NCBI GenBank assembly: GCA_963770245.1
Contig: CAVYOX010000012.1
Span: 434,001 to 498,000 of the forward strand
Origin: PALSA-270 sp963770245
Lineage (GTDB): Bacteria; Acidobacteriota; Terriglobia; Terriglobales; Acidobacteriaceae
Reading direction: 5' to 3'
DNA: 64,000 nucleotides
Shown: piece by piece, positions 19,117-29,541 of the stretch
Numbering within the stretch: the stretch's first letter is position 1
Layout: every line of letters begins with the position of its first letter
Translations under genes and position numbers: made by a program
The notes under the pieces: model-generated
The model's database searches: none
Told to the model about the DNA's origin: nothing
The model's input: the letters and a program-made list of their open reading frames with translations, nothing else

Positions 19117-20715
19117 TCAGCGGCTCCTGCGATAGAGAACGGCCACCGTGTCCCGATAGACGGTCGTCCATTCCGGTCTCTCGCTGAGCAAGCTGGCCAA
19201 GGTCGATTCCGCCGGCACCAGCACCCAGTCCACCCGTTCCTCGACGAGCACGCTTTCCCAGCCCGGCTCGCCCCGCACGACTTTCAAGTAATCCTTGAAG
19301 AAGGGCTCGCCATATAGATCGTGGCGGTCATCGAGCACCACGCGGGTTTGGGGATAGAGGCGGTAGATCAGATATCCTCCCCAGAAGTCGGGGCAGAAGA
19401 TCGGCCCATGAATGTCGCGCCGCGCGATCTCCTCGGTCGCTAGCACCGGAAACCGCTGGGGGGAGAAATGCGCGTCCAGAATCTGCCACGATCCCAGCCG
19501 TCCACCGTGCGCGCAAATTCCCAGCCCCAACGCCACCCCCAGGACCGGCCAGGCATGCCCGCGCAGGGACAGCTCCATCCTGGTCATTCGCGCAGCGAAC
19601 GACTCGAAGCGCGAAAACCAACGGCGCAGCCAGGATGCCAGTTCGCCGTGGGTCCCCGCCCCGGCCGCCGCCCGCGACAGAATCGGGGTCACCCCGAGCA
19701 GCAGGAGGATCGAGGAAACCGGGAGATTGCGCGAAGCATACAAGCCGCTGCCCGCGGCAAAAAGGATCACGAGCAGGAGCGAGGGGCGCGGTCTCTCGCG
19801 CTCGGCCGCCAAGGCGATCAGGGTAATTCCGAGCAGTAACGCGAAACACTGCTCCGCCAAGCCGTGAAAATTCGGCGAGAGGAACTCCTCGATATGGTTC
19901 ATCAGAAAGCGGTTCGAAAGGTACTCGAAAATGTGCACGTGCAGTTTGTACCCGTAGGGATTCGCCAGGGTGGCGACGAGCGCTAGCAGGGTAACGATCC
20001 CCAGAAGCCCGAACCGCTTGCCCGCGACCTGACGCTCGCGGAACTCGGGCGCGGTCAGCGAGCGCAGGAAGTTGCCCGCGAAGTACAGCCCCAGCAGAAT
20101 GAAGCCAGTCAGAAATCCGCCATGCAGGTTGACCCAGACCAACATCAGGACCGGCAACCAAAACAAGGCCCGGTCGGAGGCGCGATTGACCGCTCGATCC
20201 CAGGAATCGAGCCGCTCGAACCAGATCACAACCAGAAGCCAGCTCAAGACATGCGGCCGCGCGAATAAATGGATGGCCGAAGCTCCCACGGCGAGCGCCA
20301 GCAGAGTCAGTGTCAGCGGCAGATTGCCCCCCCGGGCCAAGGTCAGGCGCAGGGCGGAGGCAAAGGTCCCGGCAATCACCAGGGCGGTGAAGAACACCAC
20401 GCCATTCAAGCCCATCCCCTGGTGGATGCGAGCGATCAGCAGGTCGTACAGCCATTCCCAGGCATACCAGGGTTGCCCCTGCATGGTCGAGGAAAACGGA
20501 TCGTTGCGAGTGACGGCGTGCAGGCGCAGCATCTGCTCCCCGTTGCGGATGTGCCAACCGATGCCGCCATCCCCTAGGAGGCGCGGCGCCAGCACCCCGC
20601 AGCTGAGCGAAACGAGCAAAACCAGAAAGACGAGATCGGTCACGGAGGGAAGGAAAAAACGCAGCCTGCCAGCCGCCAAGGATGGCGCAACCGTTCGGGA
20701 TGGATTGCGGTGCAA
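19117..20715 (-). CDS. Large polytopic membrane protein, GT-C-like, paralogue of 6954-8531
   Basis: A 532-residue membrane protein from TTG 20715. The first helix is followed by GGIGWHIRNGEQMLRLHAV and NDPFSSTMQGQPWYAWEWL. It has about ten helices with LFARPHVLSWLLVV and NLHGGFLTGF, and a C-terminal extracytoplasmic domain with FWGGYLIYRLYPQTRVVLDD and RHDLYGEPF. The blocks match the protein at 6954-8531 in order. I recognise no named family; a GT-C-type sugar transferase is the best guess. It is convergent with the TonB-like gene, 94 bp apart. Confidence 0.7.
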   Translation of the reverse strand: MHRNPSRTVAPSLAAGRLRFFLPSVTDLVFLVLLVSLSCGVLAPRLLGDGGIGWHIRNGEQMLRLHAVTRNDPFSSTMQGQPWYAWEWLYDLLIARIHQGMGLNGVVFFTALVIAGTFASALRLTLARGGNLPLTLTLLALAVGASAIHLFARPHVLSWLLVVIWFERLDSWDRAVNRASDRALFWLPVLMLVWVNLHGGFLTGFILLGLYFAGNFLRSLTAPEFRERQVAGKRFGLLGIVTLLALVATLANPYGYKLHVHIFEYLSNRFLMNHIEEFLSPNFHGLAEQCFALLLGITLIALAAERERPRPSLLLVILFAAGSGLYASRNLPVSSILLLLGVTPILSRAAAGAGTHGELASWLRRWFSRFESFAARMTRMELSLRGHAWPVLGVALGLGICAHGGRLGSWQILDAHFSPQRFPVLATEEIARRDIHGPIFCPDFWGGYLIYRLYPQTRVVLDDRHDLYGEPFFKDYLKVVRGEPGWESVLVEERVDWVLVPAESTLASLLSERPEWTTVYRDTVAVLYRRSR

Positions 20716-20822
20716 GCGTCGATCCAGATCAGTGTCGTGCCGGTTGCCGCCAGGTAGCGTTGGTCCGCTCCGCGAGTACTTACTTGTAAGCGCCCGAGAT
20801 CATGATGTCAACGCGTGCCCCG

Positions 20823-21530
20823 TCACGGGTGAAACCGCAGGTACCCAACGCCCACCCGCATGTGATGCAGAACCGCATCGGAGAAACTCGCCGCCATGGC
20901 GAGGCCCAGCAGGGCATGCGCCAGTCCCAAAGGAAAGATGTTGCGGTAACGCCGAAACATCTCGCAGAAAAACAATCCGCCGACAAAACTGCCCACGGTG
21001 AGCACGGGACTGGGAATGTGCACGGCAGCGAAAAGGCCAGCCGCGGCGAGCACAGCCCAACGGCCACCGAGGAGCGATTCCAGTCGCACGTAGAAGAACG
21101 ACTGCAGAATGAACTGCTGCACCAGCGCCCAAATCAGATATTGCATGGCCTGGCCAAAGGGCAGCAGGTGCGGAGGGCCCAGGTTGTTGCGCCACACCGC
21201 AGACAGGAGAGGAAGGGTGGCGGCCATGGCAATCCCGCCCAGCAGGATCCAGCCGCTTCCTTTGGCAGGCGGAGCGGCGATACCGAGCTGCGCCGGCGAG
21301 AACGGGCCAGCGAGCGTGGCGTAGAGGATCCATACCGCGGCCAAAGCGATCGCAGCAGTATTCGGCCGGCCCCAGGGGGTCCAGACGCCGGCCTCAATCA
21401 GCCCGTAGGCGACCGCGAGATGGAGCCCGAGCACCGGCCCCCGAGCCCGCTTCTCCCAGAGGCCTCCCCGCTCTTCGGCCGTTACGGCGGACGACCAATC
21501 GGGCGAAAAACTTTCCGATGCCTGGGGCAT
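20823..21530 (-). CDS. CPBP-family intramembrane protein with altered catalytic motif
   Basis: A 235-residue protein with about seven helices; the C-terminal half has the CPBP (CAAX protease/bacteriocin-processing) layout. Motif 1 should read EExxxR but is ALVQQFILQSFFYVRLE here, so the two glutamates are glutamines. Motif 2 keeps a histidine (FAAVHIPSPVLTVGSFVGGL). Whether it is an active protease is open. I chose ATG 21530; the open frame runs up to 21587, but that would overlap the divergent ndh gene. The two starts are 26 bp apart. Confidence 0.78.
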   Translation of the reverse strand: MPQASESFSPDWSSAVTAEERGGLWEKRARGPVLGLHLAVAYGLIEAGVWTPWGRPNTAAIALAAVWILYATLAGPFSPAQLGIAAPPAKGSGWILLGGIAMAATLPLLSAVWRNNLGPPHLLPFGQAMQYLIWALVQQFILQSFFYVRLESLLGGRWAVLAAAGLFAAVHIPSPVLTVGSFVGGLFFCEMFRRYRNIFPLGLAHALLGLAMAASFSDAVLHHMRVGVGYLRFHP

Positions 21531-21556
21531 GCCACTGAATCTTATAAAGTAGGTCG

Positions 21557-22876
<1,320 letters not shown>

Positions 22877-22971
22877 CCCTGGTTTAGGCTCGTACGGGAT
22901 TGACCATCAATGCTTTAGCAGATTATTGCGCGGGTGGACCGCGGCGATCGATGGGGCCGAGAATTCGCACA

Positions 22972-22991
22972 AGTGAGCAATATTGCTCACT
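22972..22991. promoter_or_regulatory. Perfect 20-bp palindrome, probable operator
   Basis: AGTGAGCAATATTGCTCACT is a perfect palindrome of 20 bp. It ends 24 bases before the ATG of a TetR-like leader fragment at 23016, a typical site for an autoregulated TetR-family repressor. There is no T-run after it. Confidence 0.6.
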
Positions 22992-23015
22992 GTGCAATAT
23001 TTAACAAAGTCTACG

Positions 23016-23087
23016 ATGAAGGAAGCCCGCGAAAGGCCGGCCGGCAAGGCGCGACCCGGGCGGCCGACGCTCGAGAGGACGGCCTAA
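23016..23087 (+). pseudogene. TetR-like regulator, only the leader remains
   Basis: A 23-codon frame, ATG 23016 to TAA, reading KEARERPAGKARPGRPTLER, which resembles the basic Arg/Gly/Pro-rich leader before the HTH of many TetR/AcrR regulators. Nothing of the HTH or ligand domain follows in any frame. Together with the palindrome just upstream I read it as the remnant of an autoregulated repressor cut off soon after the start. The call rests on a short stretch and is tentative. Confidence 0.35.
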
Positions 23088-23120
23088 GTGGCCGAGCGCG
23101 GCCAACCAAAGGATTCGATC

Positions 23121-23318
23121 ATGGAAGGAAACGGCAATATCCCCTACTTTCGGTATGCACTCGAAAACTATATGCGGTGCCACGGCCTCGAAGCCTGCGA
23201 TCCCTGTAGCTTGCCAGCCTATATTCTGACGGGTCTGCTGCGGGAGGCCAAGGAGCGCGCGCAGCACGACGCGTCCACGGGCTGGGCCACAACAAGCGAT
23301 CCCAGTCGCGTCGCTTGA
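23121..23318 (+). CDS. Small hypothetical protein
   Basis: A 65-residue frame from ATG 23121 with AAAGGA 7 bases upstream. It contains NIPYFRYALENYMRCHGLEA and CDPCSLPAYILTGLLREAKE, which look like two amphipathic helices with three cysteines. I do not recognise a family. It could be a genuine small gene that took the place of the truncated TetR-like gene, or part of the same decay. Confidence 0.35.
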   Translation: MEGNGNIPYFRYALENYMRCHGLEACDPCSLPAYILTGLLREAKERAQHDASTGWATTSDPSRVA

Positions 23319-23524
23319 GGTGCCGGCGCAGTTAGGGTCGAGAAAGATTGAGCGAAATCGCCGGCCTGCCCTGCTAGGTCCCAAATAAGCGGACCGTGGC
23401 GAAGGGCGGCATGCGCCCATCCGCAGCGTCTCGGCCGATGGCCTGCCCGGGGTTCTCAGCGCGGGACACGAAGAGTGGGTTCTTTCCGTGTCCCGGCTTT
23501 AGAACCACCAACTACATTCACGCG

Positions 23525-24706
23525 CTAGCGGGGCGCCGTCTTGCCGTTGTGCTTCTCGTTGTAAATCTGGCGGCTGGCCCCATTCTGCCGCTGGTTGATG
23601 TTCTTTTTTTCCGCGGGCGTCAGCTTTCCACCATTCGCGCTGCGGTCCGCAGCAATATGGCGGTTGATGTTCTGCTCCCGGCCCTCCGCTCGCGCAGCTT
23701 CTGAAGGCGCCATCTGCCCGCTGCGGATTCCGTTCGCAATCCGCTGCTGCTGCAGGTCGCGGCGCGCCCCGACTTCGTTGTTGCCGTAATGTTCGGTTGC
23801 GCTGTTGTGTTTGTCATTGTAGATGGAGCGGCTCAGATTGTTCTGCTGTCCGTTGACTTGTTGGCGCTCCTGCGGGGTCAGTCTGCCACCGTTGGCCGCG
23901 CGGTCGTTGTGGATCTCACCGTTCAGGTGGGCTTCCCGACTCTCTAGGTTCTTGGTTTCAGCGGGGGTCAGCTGTCCGGAAGATACCCCATTGGCGATGC
24001 GACCCTGCTGGTTATAGCGGCGTCCATTGACCGAGTCCATGGCCGCGGTACCCGGGACTCCATGGTTCATGGATGCGAGCTGATTGCGATCATGGCTTTG
24101 TGCCTGCTCGTGCGATAGTTGGTTGGCCGTAGGCTGGAAATGCTGCTCATTCATGGCCATCTGTTCTGCGCCCGTCGGCCGCGCCATCACCCCGCCTTCA
24201 CCATTGAAGCTCGTATGATTCACAATGGTCGTGTTGTTGATCACGGTGCGGTTGACGTAGACATTTCTTACCACCGACGAGTTCACGTTCATCACCGCGC
24301 TGTTATAGCGGAAGGACCCGCCCGACCACATCCCGCCCCCGAAGCCGACACCACCGTATCCAAAACCGTAGTTGATGCCACCGTAGAAGCCGACATGAGG
24401 ACCCCAATAGCCCGCATGCCAGGCGTAGATACCGCCCCCCATTCCCCAATAGCCGGGCGTCCACAACACTCCTACGCGCGGCGGCGCCACCCATACGCCC
24501 GGCACCCAGTAGTAGCCCACAGGTCCGTAGGCCCAGTAACCCGGGGTCCAAAGCTCTCCGTCAACCGGACACGGAGGTTGCGAGTAGACCGGCAAGGCAG
24601 GCGGTCCCACTCGGATCGAAACCGCGATTTGGGCAAACATCGCCAGTGGCGTCAGAAACAAGAAAAGCAGCAAGAAAAGCCTTTGAGATTCTCTCAAGAT
24701 TCGCAT
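23525..24706 (-). CDS. YXWGXW-repeat exported protein with duplicated C-terminal module
   Basis: A 393-residue protein with a signal peptide (LLLFLFLTPLAMFAQ) and a strong ribosome site (GGAGG before ATG 24706). Residues 45-115 carry repeats of the type LWTPGYWAYGPVGYYWVPGV, the YXWGXW signature; a Gly/Asn-rich part follows. The C-terminal half is two copies of a module of about 70-86 residues, beginning at residues 236 and 322 (RIANG..SGQ.. then ANGG.LTP.E then IYN.KHN). It probably acts at the cell surface, and the family function is not established. It stands alone between divergent or decayed neighbours. Confidence 0.8.
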   Translation of the reverse strand: MRILRESQRLFLLLFLFLTPLAMFAQIAVSIRVGPPALPVYSQPPCPVDGELWTPGYWAYGPVGYYWVPGVWVAPPRVGVLWTPGYWGMGGGIYAWHAGYWGPHVGFYGGINYGFGYGGVGFGGGMWSGGSFRYNSAVMNVNSSVVRNVYVNRTVINNTTIVNHTSFNGEGGVMARPTGAEQMAMNEQHFQPTANQLSHEQAQSHDRNQLASMNHGVPGTAAMDSVNGRRYNQQGRIANGVSSGQLTPAETKNLESREAHLNGEIHNDRAANGGRLTPQERQQVNGQQNNLSRSIYNDKHNSATEHYGNNEVGARRDLQQQRIANGIRSGQMAPSEAARAEGREQNINRHIAADRSANGGKLTPAEKKNINQRQNGASRQIYNEKHNGKTAPR

Positions 24707-25139
24707 GGTGCCAAACCTCCGTCGGATTGCCTAGCCTGCGACCTGCATTGGGGGCGCGACCGGAGCGGCCCTTTGATCCGAACACCGATCCGCAACCCCA
24801 CTACGTGTCTCTGGTCCACAAACAAACCCGGCCACATGCAACATAACCATACCGGTCTGTCTACCTGCAAGGTACTAAACACCCGGAATCGCGAAATGTT
24901 GCTCAGGATGGTTCTGGACCGGATCGCGAGGGAATCGCCCCGCCCACAACTCCCAGCCGATGGCAGTGAAGTCTGGACGGTGAGCCCTGTCTGGGGCCGG
25001 CAATTGGCTGCCTCACCAGGGTCCCACCGGGCGCGATTGTTCCCAGGGCATTGTCTGCTTGGGACCAACGATTCGGAAGATGGCAGCGGTCAATGGACTT
25101 TGGTAACCGCCTGAATGGTGTGCCGTCCCGTTCACTCGA
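24707..25139. other. Intergenic stretch without a recognisable gene
   Basis: About 430 bp between the YXWGXW gene start and the end of the chitosanase-like pseudogene. Open frames on both strands are not protein-like. The promoter of the YXWGXW gene should lie at the left end. No repeat or hairpin stands out. Confidence 0.4.
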
Positions 25140-25577
25140 GCCAGTCGGTTGCTGAAAAGTCGCGGGGCCGCGAGCCGCACGGCAAAGAAAAGATTGCCGC
25201 GCCGTGAGCCTTTTTTCGATGGATAGAAGACGTATCCGGGCGCAGGATCGCTCTTGCGTTGAACGACGGGATGCCGCTTACCTGGCCAGTATCGGTCGCC
25301 AAGGCCCACCAATCGCCGGGGCGACCCGCGTGGTCGATGGTGTCGAGTCCCAAGCGATTGTTTGGATGATAGGCTCGAAACGCGCCGTCTGCGTCAACTG
25401 CAAAGCCAGCTACGTAGACAAAGGCGTTCACCCTCGAGGAAGGGCACGACCAAGCAACTACTCGGTGCTGTCGGAAAAGCTCTTTCGAGAAACCACCAAG
25501 GAATCGGGTGGTCTGGGAGTTTGCGAATCACTGGGCAGGGCGACAACAAGCACCAGGATTGCCATTGCGAATTTCAT
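25140..25577 (-). pseudogene. Decayed chitosanase-like (GH75-type) exported protein
   Basis: On the minus strand, ATG 25577 opens with a signal peptide (MKFAMAILVLVVALPSDSQ) but stops after about 38 codons. A second frame then reads NAFVYVAGFAVDADGAFRAY, then HPNNRLGLDTIDHAGRPGDW and WALATDTGQVSG, and another shift gives PVVQRKSDPAPGY. I recognise this order from exported proteins related to glycoside hydrolase family 75 chitosanases; the C-terminal half is missing. At least two frame changes and a 3' truncation mark it as dead. The left boundary is approximate. Confidence 0.5.
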
Positions 25578-25663
25578 TCCGTCGGTCTCAGTCTGTCACA
25601 GAACCGAATATTCCGAAACCTTCTCTAGGCTACTACGACGAGTCGATTCTTCAGCACACGAAC

Positions 25664-27220
25664 TCAACCCACGGCCACGGGTTTTCTGTTCTCCAAATTC
25701 CTCGCCTGCTCAAATGCAAATGCCATCTGCAGCACACCCCAATCGTCATGATTCCGCCCCACAATCTGTATCCCGATCGGCAACCCGGCCTTCGAATACG
25801 CGCATGGCACCGACGCCGCCGGGTTCCCAATCGTCGAGATGTAGCACGCTGATTTCATCCAGGCAAGATAGTTCTCCATCTTCACGCCATCAATTTCTGT
25901 CGGATAGCGCTGCGCCACATCAAAGGGCAGCACCTGATTCACCGGCAATACGAAGAATTCGTACTCCTCCATAAACTCACGCACCCGTTGATAAAGCGCC
26001 GATCGCTTGATCTCGACTCGCGCCAAATACGGCCCCGTCAATTTCCGGCCTTCCTCGACGTGCCAATGGACATACTCATTCAGCTGATCCCCTTTTGTGG
26101 CCATGAGATCCCCAAATCTCGATTCCATCGTCCAATGCCGCCAGGCCAGAAAGCATTCATTTGCGTCCCCAAAGTCGGGCTCCGCTTCTTCCACCACGCA
26201 CCCCAGCGATTCGAAAACCTTGGCCTGCGTGCGCACCGTTTCCTTCACTTCCGACTGCCAAGGCAACCCCATATCGCGGAACATCGCGACGCGCACTCCC
26301 CGAAAGCTGCGTCCGCCGAGAGCCTGCGCAAACTGGCTCCCCGGTTGCTCCATCGAAATCGGTATCCGCTCGTCCGGACCCGCCAGCACACTCATAAAGT
26401 AGGCAAGATCGTTCACGTTCCTCGCCACGCCTCCGTCCACCGAAAACGACTGCCACGCCAGGCCGGCCGGGGTATTCGGCACCCGTCCCGGCGAGGGTCG
26501 CAGTCCCACCACGCCGCAAAAATTCGCGGGATTCCGCAGTGATCCGCCATAATCGCTCCCGTCGGCCAGCGGCACCATGCCACAGGCCATTGCCGCCGCC
26601 CCGCCCCCCGTGCTTCCCCCGCAGGTCTTCGTGAGGTCGTGCGGATTCCGCGTCGCCCCGAAAACGGGGTTGAAGGTTTGCGAGCCCAGGCCGAACTCCG
26701 GCACGTTGGTCTTTCCGATCACGATCCCGCCCGCCCGCTTTTCCCGTTCCACCAGAAGGCAATCGGCTTTCGGAATATCGTCTTTGTACAACGGGGATCC
26801 ATAGGTTGTTCGAATTCCCATCGTGGCATGCAAATCCTTCACGCCAATCGGCAGCCCATGCAAAGGCCCAAGCCAGTTTCCTCGCGCGAGCGCATCGTCG
26901 GCCGCCTCGGCCTCGGCCAGCAGTTGTTCCTCTTCGACGAGGGTCACGATCGCATTCACCTTGGAGTTTACCCGGGCAATCTGGCTCAGATGCGCCTGCA
27001 TTACTTCGACGGAAGAAATCTTTCTTGCACGCAGCATCTCCACAAGTGTGGTCGCCTTGGTGAAGCAGACTTCTTCTGCCGCTGCCTGGACCGAATCGGG
27101 CTTGCTCGCGCCGTGGCTCTCGGTCTCGCGATCCGCACTGGCCAACAGCGGATTCAGCATCGCGGTCACCGCCGTCGTGGATCCGGCTTTCAATACTTCT
27201 CGTCGCGTTAGGTTCCTCAT
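25664..27220 (-). CDS. Amidase (amidase-signature family), exported by a Tat-like signal
   Basis: A 518-residue amidase of the GatA/amidase-signature family. ATG 27220 has GGAGAT upstream; the open frame reaches 27646, but the extra codons are not protein-like. The N-terminus LTRREVLKAGS is a twin-arginine signal. The catalytic triad is visible: Lys in GLPIGVKDLHA, the Ser of TCGGSTGGGAAAMACGMVPL and the nucleophilic Ser in DGSDYGGSLRNPA. It hydrolyses an amide of unknown identity, most likely outside the cytoplasm. Length is normal. It is not part of a gatCAB operon. Confidence 0.88.
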   Translation of the reverse strand: MRNLTRREVLKAGSTTAVTAMLNPLLASADRETESHGASKPDSVQAAAEEVCFTKATTLVEMLRARKISSVEVMQAHLSQIARVNSKVNAIVTLVEEEQLLAEAEAADDALARGNWLGPLHGLPIGVKDLHATMGIRTTYGSPLYKDDIPKADCLLVEREKRAGGIVIGKTNVPEFGLGSQTFNPVFGATRNPHDLTKTCGGSTGGGAAAMACGMVPLADGSDYGGSLRNPANFCGVVGLRPSPGRVPNTPAGLAWQSFSVDGGVARNVNDLAYFMSVLAGPDERIPISMEQPGSQFAQALGGRSFRGVRVAMFRDMGLPWQSEVKETVRTQAKVFESLGCVVEEAEPDFGDANECFLAWRHWTMESRFGDLMATKGDQLNEYVHWHVEEGRKLTGPYLARVEIKRSALYQRVREFMEEYEFFVLPVNQVLPFDVAQRYPTEIDGVKMENYLAWMKSACYISTIGNPAASVPCAYSKAGLPIGIQIVGRNHDDWGVLQMAFAFEQARNLENRKPVAVG

Positions 27221-27501
27221 CAGATCTCCCTTTCCCGGAGAGAACTTTTTATCATAGGGCCACAGAATGCGCTGCTTTCCCGCGGGCCAGGCAGCACCTA
27301 GAATCGCCCTTCGCGCTGGCCGCGACTTCAGGCCCATCGCTCCCGCTCCAAGCTCGTCTTGAGACTGTCGGTCGCGACCTTGGAATCGCCGAACTGGTTT
27401 GGAAAGCAACCGTGCGCTAAGTTTGAGTGCGTCCTCGCCACGGACTGCATCCAGCCTAGATTTGCAACCTGAAGCGAAAGATCGGTAGAGTAATCGCCGG
27501 T

Positions 27502-28297
27502 ATGGCTGGCATGCGAACCTGCGGTATCGTGTTTCTCTGGTCTGTTTGTGCGGCCTGCCTGGCACAATCCCCGCTAACCGACACCACGAAATTGGATCCG
27601 ATCGCATACCTGAGTCATGCGCTCGATGAAATGCAGGCGCACGCACTGCGGAGAGGGACTGTAGACTGGCCCCAGGTACGCGCGGAGGCGTTGGCTCGCG
27701 CGGCCCATGCCGAGATCACCGTGGACACCTACGATGCAATACGCTTCGCACTGGCCAGTCTAGCGGACCACCACAGCTCGCTTCATCTCACCCCTGCGCT
27801 CGAGAACCTCGAACTAGAACGGAAGGCGCGGGAACCCTCAGCTCGAGAGCCCAGCGCCCAAGCGCAGTCTTTCACCGCGTTTGTCGGGAGATACGAACCG
27901 GAAGGCCGCCTCGAAACGCTGGGTGGCAAGACTTTCGCCCTCATGGTGGTGACCAAGTGCTTTCCAGAAAATGACCGTCAGTTCGTCGCATATGAAACTA
28001 AGCTGCAGCGGCTTGTTTCGGACCTGGACGGTTCCCATCCCGCCGGCTGGGTTGTGGACCTGCGCGGCAACGTGGACGGCAACATGTGGCCAATGCTCGC
28101 GGGTATCGGACCGGCTCTCGGCGAAGGAGACGACCTCGGCGAATTTTTCGATACCGACGGCCACTCGCTCTGGCGGTATCGCGACGGAATCGCGGCCGAG
28201 GTTGCGAGGGGAAAGGAAAGTCTTTATCCCCCCGTTGAAGGTACACCGTATAAGCTGGCTGGCGCGCCCAATGTGGCAGTACTCCGCGGTAAAGAAA
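27502..28297 (+). pseudogene. S41-family peptidase, truncated before the active site
   Basis: The frame from ATG 27502 has a signal peptide (GIVFLWSVCAACLAQ), an N-terminal helical domain and the S41 signature GWVVDLRGNVDGNMWPMLAG. Homology stops at about VAVL near base 28283. The frame then runs to 28413 antisense through the C-terminus of the oxidoreductase gene, so those residues are not real. The catalytic Ser of S41 peptidases lies after this point (normally near a TGSSGE-type motif) and is missing. I infer a deletion that joined the gene to the tail of its neighbour. Confidence 0.7.
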
Positions 28298-29227
28298 TCA
28301 GTCTGGTGAATCCGGTGCCAGCAGGAGGATCTTCCCGATACCACCTTTCTCTCCTAGCACATGGGCCTCAGCCGCATTCCGCAATGGCATTCGGCGACCA
28401 ATCGGTAGAATGAACTTGCCGTCGCGCACATCGTCGGCAAACTCACGCACTTTGGATGGATCGGGCTGCGCCAACACACGTGTAAACTTGACTGCGGGAT
28501 TCTGTGCCGCCGCGCTCGCCGGCAATTCCGTGGCGTAGCCAACCATGCCGCTCGGCTTAACCTTCGCGATCAGCTTCGCCGCAACCTCACCGCCAATGGT
28601 GTCGGCCATGGCGTCCACCAAGCGGAACTTCGCAATCGCATCATCATCATCAATCGCTAGCGCCCCAGAGACACCGAGCGAGCGGGCCTCATCCAGCTCT
28701 TTTCCGCGAACCCCTGCAATCACCTGCGCGCCTATCTTCTTCGCCGAATGCACGGCCGCGCGCCCAACGCTGCCGAGAGCTCCGGTTATCAGGACCACCT
28801 GCCCCTTCTGCACCTTGGTCGCCAGACGCACCAGCTGGTCTCCCGTAAGAGCAATCAGCGGAATCGCCGCCGCGTCCGCCAGGTCCACGCCATCCGGCAA
28901 ATGGGTCACGGCCGCATCTTCGACCGCCACCAACTCGGCATAGGTCGCGTGGGACAGTGCAAGAACGCGCTCGCCGGGCTTGAAGTGCCTCACATTTGCG
29001 CCCACCGCCCGTACGACCCCGCTCACGTCGCGGCCCAGAATCGCAGGAAACGACAAGGGAAAATCCTTCTGTCGCTTCCCGGAGCGCAGTTTCCAGTCAA
29101 TCGGATTGACGCCTGCAGAGGCCGCCGCGATCAGCACCGTCCCTTCGCTGATCTGCGGTTCGGGCACGTTGTCTTCAAATTTCAGCTTCTCAGGACCACC
29201 GTACTCATGCAGCACCACTGCCCTCAT
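28298..29227 (-). CDS. Zinc-type alcohol dehydrogenase / quinone oxidoreductase-like protein
   Basis: A 309-residue medium-chain dehydrogenase/reductase. It has MRAVVLHEYGGPEKLKFEDN, GVNPIDWKLRSG and LGRDVSGVVRAVGANVRHF in the catalytic domain, and the cofactor motif VLITGALGSVGRAAVHSAKK in the Rossmann fold (NADPH preferred in this subgroup). No zinc-ligand cysteines are seen, as in the quinone-reductase branch. It reduces an unknown quinone or enone in the cytoplasm. Its 3' end abuts the truncated peptidase. Confidence 0.88.
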   Translation of the reverse strand: MRAVVLHEYGGPEKLKFEDNVPEPQISEGTVLIAAASAGVNPIDWKLRSGKRQKDFPLSFPAILGRDVSGVVRAVGANVRHFKPGERVLALSHATYAELVAVEDAAVTHLPDGVDLADAAAIPLIALTGDQLVRLATKVQKGQVVLITGALGSVGRAAVHSAKKIGAQVIAGVRGKELDEARSLGVSGALAIDDDDAIAKFRLVDAMADTIGGEVAAKLIAKVKPSGMVGYATELPASAAAQNPAVKFTRVLAQPDPSKVREFADDVRDGKFILPIGRRMPLRNAAEAHVLGEKGGIGKILLLAPDSPD

Positions 29228-29541
29228 CCGGTCTCTCCCCTGCCAGCCCGCGGACCGCGCAAGCCTATTCAGATCATAAATCAGATGCGCAGCCGCTAAC
29301 TCGGTTCGTGGAGGGATCAGGCCCGGTTTTTCCCTGTGGCGTCGGATTCAGCTCGATAAGCCAGAAACGTGACCGCGCATTCTCGAGACCTCAAGTTCGA
29401 CCTCGAATCTTCGGAAACGGGACTTCGCAGGCAGTCCTGTGCTGTCTACGGTTTACAGCAGTTCCCCCCGAGGCATAGTCTAAGTCGAGGCGCTGGGCAG
29501 CAGGTCAGCCGGGTCGAGCGGTGATGCTCGAAGGAGCGTTC
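29228..29541. other. Intergenic region between divergent genes
   Basis: About 314 bp between the divergent oxidoreductase (29227) and DUF2911 (29542) genes. It should hold both promoters. I see no clear promoter pair, palindrome or coding potential. Confidence 0.4.

Noticed and set aside
27221..27646. N-terminal extension of the amidase frame
   Set aside because: The extra residues are Arg-rich and not protein-like; ATG 27220 has a ribosome site and a Tat signal directly after it.
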